From an uncultured Spirochaetaceae bacterium (lineage in GTDB: Bacteria > Spirochaetota > Spirochaetia > Treponematales > Treponemataceae), in the NCBI GenBank assembly GCA_902766345.1, contig CACXDK010000313.1, forward strand, positions 1-6,617: DNA of 6,617 nucleotides. The letters run 5' to 3'. The notes under the pieces are model-generated. The model did not search any database and was not told the DNA's origin. It saw only the letters and a list, made by a program, of their open reading frames with translations. The translations under genes and the position numbers were made by a program. This document shows positions 1 to 6,126 of this stretch, piece by piece. Each line of letters starts with the position of its first letter. The stretch's first letter is position 1.

Positions 1-676
1 ATGCGGCTGCCACAGAAATGACAACCGTAAGGATTATGGTTCTTGTTCCTGAAGAAAGTTCCTTTATGAGCGGAATGTAGGAACTAGCAAAGCTCAGTAT
101 GAAACTTACTGCAACACAGGCTGCAATTGTAAAGTTCTTTTTGCATGGCGGAATGATTATTGCAATGAACATTCCGTAAAGAGCTACGCTTAGTGCACTT
201 ACTATGCGTGTTGGAAGATACGTTCCTGCAAGAATTCCCGCTGATGTTGCTATTGCCCAAAGGGGAGCTGCAATTGCAATTGCTCCGTAATTATAAAACG
301 GCTGTACGGAACCTTTGCGTGCAATGGAAATGCCAAAAATTTCATCTGTAATTCCGTATCCTACAAAAAGGCGGTGGAAAAATTTTGTGTCGGGTGAAAA
401 GCGCTGGCTTAAAGCACAGCTCATTAAGAAATATCTTGCATTTACAATTAAAATTGCAATGGCAACTTCAATGTATGTAGCCTTGTCCTGTATGGCAGAA
501 AAAAGTGCGTATTCTCCTGCGGAAGCAAGATTGAGCAGGCTTGCCCAAAATCCCTGCATGGCTGTAAGTCCTACTCTTTTTGCAAATATTCCTAGCGAAA
601 ATGCTACAGCAAAATATCCGAGTCCGATTGGAACCCCATCAATTAACCCGTCGCGAAAATTTTTAGCTTTATTCAT
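1..676 (-). CDS. azlC: AzlC-family branched-chain amino acid exporter subunit, C-terminus cut by window edge
   Basis: In known family members (AzlC, YgaZ, BrnF) this is the large subunit of a two-protein inner-membrane exporter of branched-chain amino acids, paired with a small AzlD/YgaH/BrnE partner. The 225 visible residues start MNKAKNFRDGLIDGVPIGLG and show the family pattern: an N-terminal glycine/proline-rich helix (residues 9-32), an ASAGEYA stretch (51-57), IVNARYFLMSCALS (77-90), TDE at 110-112, and several hydrophobic helices at about 13-33, 67-90, 131-152, 160-177 and 182-200. Family proteins are usually 230-250 residues, so only a short C-terminal tail should be missing. The ATG at 676-674 is the only sensible start; there is a weak GGA about 9 nt upstream and a good promoter right behind it. 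The azlD partner would lie outside the window, to the left. The family call is firm, but the exact substrate is inferred. Confidence 0.88.
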   Translation of the reverse strand, partial: MNKAKNFRDGLIDGVPIGLGYFAVAFSLGIFAKRVGLTAMQGFWASLLNLASAGEYALFSAIQDKATYIEVAIAILIVNARYFLMSCALSQRFSPDTKFFHRLFVGYGITDEIFGISIARKGSVQPFYNYGAIAIAAPLWAIATSAGILAGTYLPTRIVSALSVALYGMFIAIIIPPCKKNFTIAACVAVSFILSFASSYIPLIKELSSGTRTIILTVVISVAAA

Positions 677-697
677 TATATTAATTCCAGAATTGAA

Positions 698-725
698 ATT
701 ATAACGATTTGTAAATAAAAAACAA
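698..725 (-). promoter_or_regulatory. sigma70-type promoter of azlC
   Basis: On the minus strand, TTGTTT (725-720) is followed by a 16-bp spacer and a perfect TATAAT (703-698). Transcription would start near 691, giving a leader of about 15 nt before the azlC ATG at 676. The -35 box lies only about 6 bp from the edge of the tandem palindrome array, so factors bound there could touch RNA polymerase. Read from the sequence; not tested. Confidence 0.6.
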
Positions 726-730
726 TCAGG

Positions 731-868
731 TTTAGTACATTGTCGGAAATGAATAGTGTACACTATTCAAGATGTGTATAGTACACTGTCGGAAGTGTGT
801 AGTGTACACTATTCAAGATGTGTAGAGTACACTACTCGAAATGTGTAATGTACATTGCACTAAATGAA
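731..868. repeat. six tandem imperfect 23-bp units with GTAC-centred palindromes
   Basis: There are six head-to-tail units of exactly 23 bp, at 731-753, 754-776, 777-799, 800-822, 823-845 and 846-868. Each has GTAC at the same place, with centres at 736.5, 759.5, 782.5, 805.5, 828.5 and 851.5. Units 2 and 4 are identical over all 23 bp and carry the perfect 12-bp palindrome TAGTGTACACTA; the others are degenerate. Units 1+2 and 3+4 match at 41 of 46 positions, suggesting a 46-bp dimer was duplicated. The 23-bp length is not a multiple of three and no gene runs through the array. It lies between the terminator of the CBM-like gene and the azlC promoter. It could be an operator array for azlC, or a minisatellite without function. 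Confidence 0.85.
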
Positions 869-872
869 AAGT

Positions 873-913
873 AAAAAAAAAGCCCTGATGTTGTATTAAC
901 ATTAGGGCTTTTT
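873..913 (-). terminator. intrinsic terminator of the CBM-like gene, potentially bidirectional
   Basis: The 12-bp stem AGCCCTGATGTT (881-892) pairs with AACATTAGGGCT (898-909), with one G-T wobble and a 5-nt loop. On the minus strand the hairpin is followed by nine T residues (complement of the A run 873-881), a strong terminator about 33 nt past the stop codon of the gene at 946-1677. On the plus strand it is followed by five T residues (909-913), so it may also stop antisense transcription leaving the repeat array. Confidence 0.85.
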
Positions 914-945
914 GTAAATTTAATGTGATATTTACTTCAATGTTT

Positions 946-1677
946 TTATTTTACTACAATAAGTGAAGCTTCTTTACCGTCTTTTGTGTAGCACCGTTCT
1001 GGATTTGTTGTGTCTACAATTGAAGAAACTCCTGTAAAGTATGCGTACTGGTAAGTTCCTGGAGGAAGAGAAATCTCAAACTCGTAAAGACCTGGACGTA
1101 CTTCCTGCATTTCGTAAATCCAGCTGTCCCAGTTAGTAAAGCTTCCTCCAACCCTTATCTGCTGACCAGATTTACCAGTATATACAAAACGGACTTTTCT
1201 TGTCTTTTCATCTACTTCCGTTGCAGGTGGAATTGTTCTGGTTGCATCTACCTGAGACAGAAGAAGACCTGTGTTTGTATCGTACATCTGACGTGGATTT
1301 GTTGGATCAAGCGTCCACAATCCGTCAACAACAATGCGATACTTTATGTCTTTCTGATTTTTGTTAAGCTTTAAAATAAAGAAAAGGAGCGAACTTTCAA
1401 CTTCATGATTATCATCATAAGTATTGTGAATCTGATAAGGATGGATTGTGTGGAAGTTTTCAAAATCAAATGCTATTCCCACATAGTTTGCAGTCTTTTC
1501 TGCCGTAAAAATGAGATAATCACCTTTTAAGTAAGGAGCTTTTACTTCTTTTATTTGTGGAACTATTTCTGCATAGCTGAGCTGTTCATCTGAAAGAACT
1601 GGTGCGCCCTTTGCAAATAGAGGAAACGCAAGAAAACTGACTGCTACAGCAAGTCCGTACAAAAATTTCCTATTCAT
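946..1677 (-). CDS. secreted protein with two glycogen-binding (CBM48/AMPK-beta-like) domains
   Basis: The product has 243 residues. Residues 1-22 form a signal peptide: MNRK, then a hydrophobic core to F21, with likely cleavage after FPLFA. There is no lipobox cysteine, so a soluble periplasmic or exported protein is expected. Two beta-sandwich modules follow. Module 1 (about 48-143) keeps the typical end of an AMPK-beta/CBM48 domain, YRIVVDGLWTLDPTNP at 113-128. Module 2 (about 158-243) keeps the typical beginning, GGSFTNWDSW at 177-186, and then LPPGTYQYAYF (204-214) and VDTTNP (221-226). No catalytic domain is present, so an alpha-glucan-binding or purely structural role is inferred. The ATG at 1677 is preferred over an in-frame ATG at 1704 because it puts the positively charged residues right before the hydrophobic core, and AAAGGAG lies between the two. 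The gene is divergent from flcA and ends at its own terminator. The native ligand is unknown. Confidence 0.75.
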   Translation of the reverse strand: MNRKFLYGLAVAVSFLAFPLFAKGAPVLSDEQLSYAEIVPQIKEVKAPYLKGDYLIFTAEKTANYVGIAFDFENFHTIHPYQIHNTYDDNHEVESSLLFFILKLNKNQKDIKYRIVVDGLWTLDPTNPRQMYDTNTGLLLSQVDATRTIPPATEVDEKTRKVRFVYTGKSGQQIRVGGSFTNWDSWIYEMQEVRPGLYEFEISLPPGTYQYAYFTGVSSIVDTTNPERCYTKDGKEASLIVVK

Positions 1678-1692
1678 ATTATGATTATCGTA

Positions 1693-1699
1693 CTCCTTT
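1693..1699 (-). promoter_or_regulatory. strong Shine-Dalgarno AAAGGAG, unusually far from its start codon
   Basis: The minus strand reads AAAGGAG, with 15 nt between it and the ATG at 1677. It lies downstream of the alternative ATG at 1704, so it cannot serve that start. This favours 1677 despite the long spacer. Confidence 0.5.
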
Positions 1700-1705
1700 A
1701 ACATT

Positions 1706-1760
1706 AGTTTACTATTATTTACACACTTATTGCAAGGTTTTTGTAAGTTCCTCTTATACT
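1706..1760. promoter_or_regulatory. candidate divergent promoter pair sharing a TTGCAA box
   Basis: The self-complementary hexamer TTGCAA at 1730-1735 can act as a -35 box in both directions. To the right, TATACT (1755-1760) follows after 19 bp and would give a flcA leader of about 59 nt. To the left, TAAACT (1711-1706) follows after 18 bp and would place the AAAGGAG site of the CBM-like gene just inside its transcript. Both are imperfect matches read by eye, and the spacers are longer than the optimal 17 bp. Confidence 0.3.
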
Positions 1761-1786
1761 GAAATTATTTTATTCCGATATTGAAC

Positions 1787-1816
1787 TTGAAATATTACAT
1801 ATTTGCGGAGTATAAT
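1787..1816 (+). promoter_or_regulatory. candidate sigma70-type promoter immediately before flcA
   Basis: TTGAAA (1787-1792), an 18-bp spacer and a perfect TATAAT (1811-1816) make a good consensus promoter. Transcription would start near 1823, only about 3 nt before the ATG at 1826, so the mRNA would be nearly leaderless. If translation really begins at the upstream TTG (1781), this stretch would instead be coding and the match accidental. Confidence 0.4.
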
Positions 1817-1825
1817 AAACAGGTT

Positions 1826-4800
1826 ATGCCAGGATTAAGTCAGCTTGAACAGTTTAATAGAGATATATTAGCTTTGGGTGACGAATTGAAAATTCGTACA
1901 GCACGGGGAGAAAAGCCTGTCCGTGTTCCAATTCCAAAGAATGTAGAAGATAGAGACGACTCTGAAGATTTTGCTGATGGAATTCCTCAACTTTCAGAAG
2001 ATGAGATTAATCAGGCAGAAGCTGCTGCCGCTGAACGTGAACGCGAAAAATATGATTTTTCTGCCATCACAGGTGAATCTTCTTCCGCATCTGAAACAAA
2101 GAAAACCGAGTCTACTCCTGCACCTGTTGTCCTTCCTGATGTCTCTGATATTTTGAATACTGCCGCTGACTTGAATTTAGATGACACCGATTTGAGTGAA
2201 TTTGAAACTCCTGAACCTGAACCAGAACCAGAGCCTGAAGTTACTCCAATTGAAGATATGGATTTGGATTCTCTTTTGCAGTTTTCAGAAACTCCTGCGG
2301 AAGATGAAACTCCAGAAGAAGATGATTTTGCTTCGGACAGTGACGATTCCTATTCTGTGCCGTCTGAGCCTTCTTTTTCAGAACCTTCCAATAATGATGC
2401 ATTTAACAGTAAACTTGATGCTCTTGCAGAAAATGCAGAAACACAGCCTACTGTTGACTTTGATATGGAAGAAGCCAGCAAGGACTTTACCGAACTTCCA
2501 GACGGTACTTCCCAGACTATAGATTTAACTTCTGACTTGCCAGATGAACTGTCAATGCCAGAAGAAGATGAATCAGCTTCTTCAAATGATATTGATTTAA
2601 CCACTGTTCCAGATGAAGGTGCCTCTGGCGAAAATGTTTCTAACGAAACAGTTTCTGATGAAACTGTTCCTGATTTTGGTGCTGATGCCTTTGGTGATTT
2701 GGCTTCTTTTGACGGAAGTTCTACTGCAACTGAAAACGCAGATGTCGCAGCTGCGGCAGATATTGCCGATGCAACAACTGCCACAGAACTCCCTGCAGAT
2801 AGTAGTCTTTCAGACACAGGTCTTGCTGACACAGGTCTTTCAGATACTGGTCTTAATGATATTCCGGATTTTGGAGACATTACATCTCTTGGTGATTTAC
2901 CAGAACCAGACACAGCTTCTGCCGAAGTGCCAGCTGGCGATCTTGGTTTGGGTGACATTCCTGACTTTGACGCTCCAGCCGAAAGCACACCAACAGAAAT
3001 GCCAGCAGGTGACGTTGGTTTAGGTGACCTTCCTGATTTTGACGCTCCTGCAGCTTCTGATGCAATTACTACTCCAGAAACTCCTGCTGCGGATGCTGGA
3101 ACAGACCTGCCTGAGCTTGGTGATTTGCCAGATCTTGATGCAATGGGAGATACAAAAGAAGCTCCTGCAGCAAGTAGTGGTTTGGATGATCTTGGGCTTG
3201 GCAATTTTGATATTGATTCATTGGATAAGGCCGATTCGGGTACAGGTTCTAGCGTTGTAGACGAACTTCCTGTAGAAGATTTGACTTCTGCAGTTCCAGA
3301 ATTTGATACTTCTGGAATGGATATGGATGATTCTGATTTTTCTGCTCCAGCTTCATCTGATTTTGAATTCGGCAACATTACTTCTGTAGAAGGTGATGAT
3401 TTTTCTATTCCTGGTTTCTCAGACACTCTTACTGCAAACCTTAACAAGCGTAAGGAAGAAGCTGTAGCACAGCCTGTTGCAGGCGAAAGTGATGACGGTC
3501 AGGCTAAGAAAGAAAAAAATACATTTACAGATGCAGAATATAAGCTTTTCTTACAGAACCTTGAGCATTACCCATTAAATGTACGTATTGCTCTTGAAGA
3601 TTTTGTTGTAAAGAATGAATTTACTGATGATGCAGTATTTGAAGTTCTTGAAAAGATTCTTAGAAAAGTTCCTGCACGTCAGGTTGCTGCAGACCTTGAA
3701 AAGAAACTCGACATTTCAATTCCTGTACCGCGAGACTTTGAACACCGTACAGCAGAAGAATATGATGCATATAAACATTCTATAGAATATCAGCTCAAGA
3801 ATAGGATTATTCCTGGTGTAATTCTTACAACCTTTGCTGCTGTAATAATCAGCTGTGTATGGTTGCTTTCAAAGACATTTATATATGAACCTATTCGTGC
3901 AACCAACTATTATAAGCAGGGATATGCTCTTATTCAGAAAAATGAATATCCTCTGTCTGAACAGAAGTTTAATGATGCTCAGCGGTATAAAATCATAAAG
4001 TCCTGGTTCTTTAAATACGCACGAAGCTATAGGGACCATAAGCAGTATGAACGTGCCCGCACGATGTACAAGAGAATTGTAAGGCAGTTTAACCATGATA
4101 AAACTGCTGGTCTTGAATGGGCTGCAATGGAAGCTCAGGATTTGTATAATTATGAAGAGTCAGAACGCATAATTAAGCGAGAAGTGCTTGATTATCATAT
4201 TAATGATTCTGATACAATCTTACAGTTGGGCGATTTGTATCTTGACTGGGCAACAGAAAAAGATCCTGCAAAGTTTGAACTTGCAAAACAGCAGTACGAT
4301 CTTTTGATGCAACTTTATGGAGACAAGAAAAAGAATGTTTCTACATATCTTGCCCGCCAGATGCGCTATTACATACGTACCGATAACTTGGGACTTGTTT
4401 TGCAGTACAAGCAGAATTATTTCCCTGTAAATAAGAATTTGGGTGCGGATGACCTTGTAGAATTGTCTGGTTATCTTTTGAACAAGCGTTATGGAACATT
4501 GCCACTGTCAGAAGAAAACCTGCGTTCTCATATTGAAGGCTTACGCAGCATGCTTGAAGATGCAATGAAGCGTGCTCCAAACAATCCTATGGCCATGTAT
4601 AACATGGGACAGTACTTTGTAAAGACAAACAACGGTAAGAAGGGAATTGCATTCTTTAACGGTGCTATTGAAGTGTTTAAGTCTCAGCAGTACCGCAACC
4701 GTCGCGATACATACCGTTATATTGATACATACCGCCTGCTTGGTGAAGAATATACAAATGAGCGTGAGTTCATTCTTGCAGAACAGGCATATCAGCAGGG

Positions 4801-5503
4801 AATTGACCTCTTTGAAAAAGAAAACAATTCCAGCGGATTTGAAAGCACTGCTGATATAGGCAAGTTGTATGCAGACATGGGTGATCTTGATTACTTTATT
4901 TCTGGTGACATGGATACAGCCCTGCGTAATTATATCAAGGCTGTAAACGGAAAGAACGATACTCCATCTATCCGCTACAGAATTGGTTTCATTCAGTATA
5001 GAAACAGAAATTATCCAGAGGCACTTGGTTCATTTATCCGCAGTGCAGAAGGTGCTCCAGAAGATACACATGTACTTCTTTCATTGGCTAATACTCTTAG
5101 CCTTCGTGATGATAACTATGCAGCACAAGGTTATTATGAAAAACTCTTGAATATTCTTGATGTTCAGCGTAATCTATATGAGGTGCTTTTGCCTCAGGTA
5201 CGTGAAGACCAGGCTGATATTGTTGATACATATATGAGAGCATCAAACAATCTGGGTGTAACTCTTTCTCGTATTGCACAGCTTACCGGCGACAGCAAGA
5301 TGAATGCTCATGCCATTGTAAGCCTGCAGGAAAGTTTGCGTGCATGGGATGCCCTTACCAGAAATCAGGAGACAATGCTCCGTCTGGAAGGATCTAACCT
5401 TGCCGCACAGAACATTAAGTATCTTACAGAACCTTATTCTGAGTACGAGCCGGGAATTTACACAGAAATACCTATGATTATGAATGATGAAGAAGGTCTT
5501 TAG
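1826..5503 (+). CDS. flcA: FlcA-like periplasmic flagellar collar protein (acidic, single-span, TPR)
   Basis: FlcA (BB0326 in Borrelia) is a membrane-anchored TPR protein of the spirochaete flagellar collar, needed for collar formation and stator assembly. This product has 1225 residues. A short basic start (MPGLSQLEQFNRDILALGDE, then a stretch rich in K and R) leads into an acidic, Ser/Thr/Pro-rich low-complexity region (about 40-550) with a PEPEPEPEPE run (129-138), three SDTGL-type 5-mers and a duplicated 24-residue unit. A compact helical domain follows (about 562-658), then one membrane helix (about 661-684, IIPGVILTTFAAVIISCVWLL). TPR-like helical pairs fill about 690-1185, including NYYKQGYALIQKNEYPLSEQ (694-713). 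With no signal peptide, the acidic part should be cytoplasmic and the TPR part periplasmic. I chose ATG 1826 because the conserved-looking sequence starts there; an in-frame TTG at 1781 would add 15 residues. No good ribosome site sits at normal distance: GGAG is 15 nt away. The product is larger than the Borrelia protein, apparently through the acidic region. Assignment rests on architecture and recalled similarity. Confidence 0.75.
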   Translation: MPGLSQLEQFNRDILALGDELKIRTARGEKPVRVPIPKNVEDRDDSEDFADGIPQLSEDEINQAEAAAAEREREKYDFSAITGESSSASETKKTESTPAPVVLPDVSDILNTAADLNLDDTDLSEFETPEPEPEPEPEVTPIEDMDLDSLLQFSETPAEDETPEEDDFASDSDDSYSVPSEPSFSEPSNNDAFNSKLDALAENAETQPTVDFDMEEASKDFTELPDGTSQTIDLTSDLPDELSMPEEDESASSNDIDLTTVPDEGASGENVSNETVSDETVPDFGADAFGDLASFDGSSTATENADVAAAADIADATTATELPADSSLSDTGLADTGLSDTGLNDIPDFGDITSLGDLPEPDTASAEVPAGDLGLGDIPDFDAPAESTPTEMPAGDVGLGDLPDFDAPAASDAITTPETPAADAGTDLPELGDLPDLDAMGDTKEAPAASSGLDDLGLGNFDIDSLDKADSGTGSSVVDELPVEDLTSAVPEFDTSGMDMDDSDFSAPASSDFEFGNITSVEGDDFSIPGFSDTLTANLNKRKEEAVAQPVAGESDDGQAKKEKNTFTDAEYKLFLQNLEHYPLNVRIALEDFVVKNEFTDDAVFEVLEKILRKVPARQVAADLEKKLDISIPVPRDFEHRTAEEYDAYKHSIEYQLKNRIIPGVILTTFAAVIISCVWLLSKTFIYEPIRATNYYKQGYALIQKNEYPLSEQKFNDAQRYKIIKSWFFKYARSYRDHKQYERARTMYKRIVRQFNHDKTAGLEWAAMEAQDLYNYEESERIIKREVLDYHINDSDTILQLGDLYLDWATEKDPAKFELAKQQYDLLMQLYGDKKKNVSTYLARQMRYYIRTDNLGLVLQYKQNYFPVNKNLGADDLVELSGYLLNKRYGTLPLSEENLRSHIEGLRSMLEDAMKRAPNNPMAMYNMGQYFVKTNNGKKGIAFFNGAIEVFKSQQYRNRRDTYRYIDTYRLLGEEYTNEREFILAEQAYQQGIDLFEKENNSSGFESTADIGKLYADMGDLDYFISGDMDTALRNYIKAVNGKNDTPSIRYRIGFIQYRNRNYPEALGSFIRSAEGAPEDTHVLLSLANTLSLRDDNYAAQGYYEKLLNILDVQRNLYEVLLPQVREDQADIVDTYMRASNNLGVTLSRIAQLTGDSKMNAHAIVSLQESLRAWDALTRNQETMLRLEGSNLAAQNIKYLTEPYSEYEPGIYTEIPMIMNDEEGL
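2210..2239 (+). repeat. Pro-Glu dipeptide repeat in flcA
   Basis: Five tandem CCN-GAR codon pairs encode PEPEPEPEPE in the acidic cytoplasmic region. Such Pro-Glu runs form stiff, extended, negatively charged linkers in other proteins. Mixed synonymous codons (CCT/CCA, GAA/GAG) show it is not a fresh expansion. Confidence 0.75.
2810..2854 (+). repeat. three tandem 15-bp units (SDTGL/ADTGL/SDTGL) in flcA
   Basis: Three in-frame 15-bp units at 2810, 2825 and 2840 encode SDTGL, ADTGL and SDTGL, followed by NDIPDFGD, which resembles the IPDFD motif of the longer repeat downstream. The period is a multiple of three, so copy changes would keep the frame. Confidence 0.8.
2930..3073 (+). repeat. 72-bp tandem duplication in flcA (24-residue PAGD-GLGD-PDFDAPA unit)
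   Basis: Two adjacent 72-bp units (2930-3001 and 3002-3073) encode 24 residues each. Both begin PAGD(L/V)GLGD(I/L)PDFDAPA (17 residues) and then diverge over the last 7. Related GLGD/DLPDLD/IPDFG motifs are scattered on both sides (about 2855-3220), so the whole acidic block looks built from a short GD-(I/L)-PD-hydrophobic-D element. Confidence 0.8.
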
Positions 5504-6126
5504 TGAAACATCCTTCCTGTAAAGCTATAGGAATTGTAAAGCGACAGTATCTTAATGATATAAAAAAGGAAATGCTCCGCAAAACAATTCATATTTGCAG
5601 TGCATTTATTCCTCTTTTTCTTCATTATTTTAAGTGGCCTGTTCTTATAGCTTTGGCTTGTGCAGTTTGTGCCTATTCTGTGGCAGAATTGCTCAGGCTG
5701 AAAGGAATTACTATTCCTTTTGTATCTGCCGTTACAGCGGCTGCTGCAAGAAAACGCGATGAAAATAAATTCGTACTTGGACCTGTAACACTTTCTATTG
5801 GAATTCTTATTTGTGCTTTGTTGTGGCAGCCGTTGCCTGCTTCAATAGGCATTTATGCGCTTGCATTTGGCGATGGGCTTGCAAGTCTTTCTGGCAAACT
5901 GTTTGGAAAAGTGCAGATACCTTTAACGCAGGGAAAAACTGCTGTCGGAAGCCTTACGTGTTTTGCCGCAATATTTACTTCCTGTTTTCTTGCTTGTAGA
6001 AATTCTTATGTAGCTCTTGTTGTTGCTTCGTTGGGAATGTTCATTGAGCTGATGCCTATTAAAGATTTGGATAATATTATTATTCCTGTTGCTCTTGGTG
6101 GATTTGCTCAGTTCTTACTTCCATAA
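5503..6126 (+). CDS. SEC59/phytol-kinase-like polyprenol (CTP-dependent) kinase family membrane protein
   Basis: Family members (dolichol kinase SEC59, phytol kinase VTE5, some annotated as phosphatidate cytidylyltransferase) use CTP to phosphorylate or activate a membrane lipid alcohol. The 207-residue product has the normal bacterial length. It shows RKTIH at 26-30, E62, a basic loop RKRDE at 83-87, the core motif GDGLASLSGKLFGK (123-136), GKTAVGS (144-150), E182 and DNIIIP at 190-195, with hydrophobic helices at about 31-43, 46-62, 91-109, 113-131, 150-164 and 168-184. The GTG start overlaps the flcA stop by one base (TAGTG), and GAAGG ends 6 nt before it, which indicates translational coupling. 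A later ATG at 5572 (M24) lies right before the conserved RKTIH, but its AGGA is too close to be a good ribosome site. The lipid substrate in spirochaetes cannot be read from the sequence. Confidence 0.8.
   Translation: MKHPSCKAIGIVKRQYLNDIKKEMLRKTIHICSAFIPLFLHYFKWPVLIALACAVCAYSVAELLRLKGITIPFVSAVTAAAARKRDENKFVLGPVTLSIGILICALLWQPLPASIGIYALAFGDGLASLSGKLFGKVQIPLTQGKTAVGSLTCFAAIFTSCFLACRNSYVALVVASLGMFIELMPIKDLDNIIIPVALGGFAQFLLP

Noticed and set aside
315..704. A 129-codon open frame on the plus strand.
   Set aside because: It is antisense to azlC, whose minus-strand product has clear family motifs and its own promoter. The plus-strand product has no recognisable feature.
772..825. A 17-codon ORF on the plus strand through the repeat array.
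   Set aside because: No ribosome site, and the 23-bp period shifts frame at every unit, so the repeats cannot encode a repeated peptide.
731..868. The tandem repeats as a CRISPR array.
   Set aside because: The units are directly adjacent with no spacers, are only 23 bp long, and no cas gene is nearby.
1678..1704. The ATG at 1704 as start of the CBM-like protein.
   Set aside because: No ribosome site lies upstream of it, the strong AAAGGAG is downstream, and the extra MLKEYDNHN would put acidic residues before the signal peptide.
2350..3447. A 365-codon open frame on the minus strand inside flcA.
   Set aside because: It is the antisense shadow of the acidic repeat region: reversed Asp/Glu/Ser/Pro codons rarely give stops and yield a Ser/Ala/Gly/Lys-rich sequence without domain character. 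The sense frame continues into clear helical domains.
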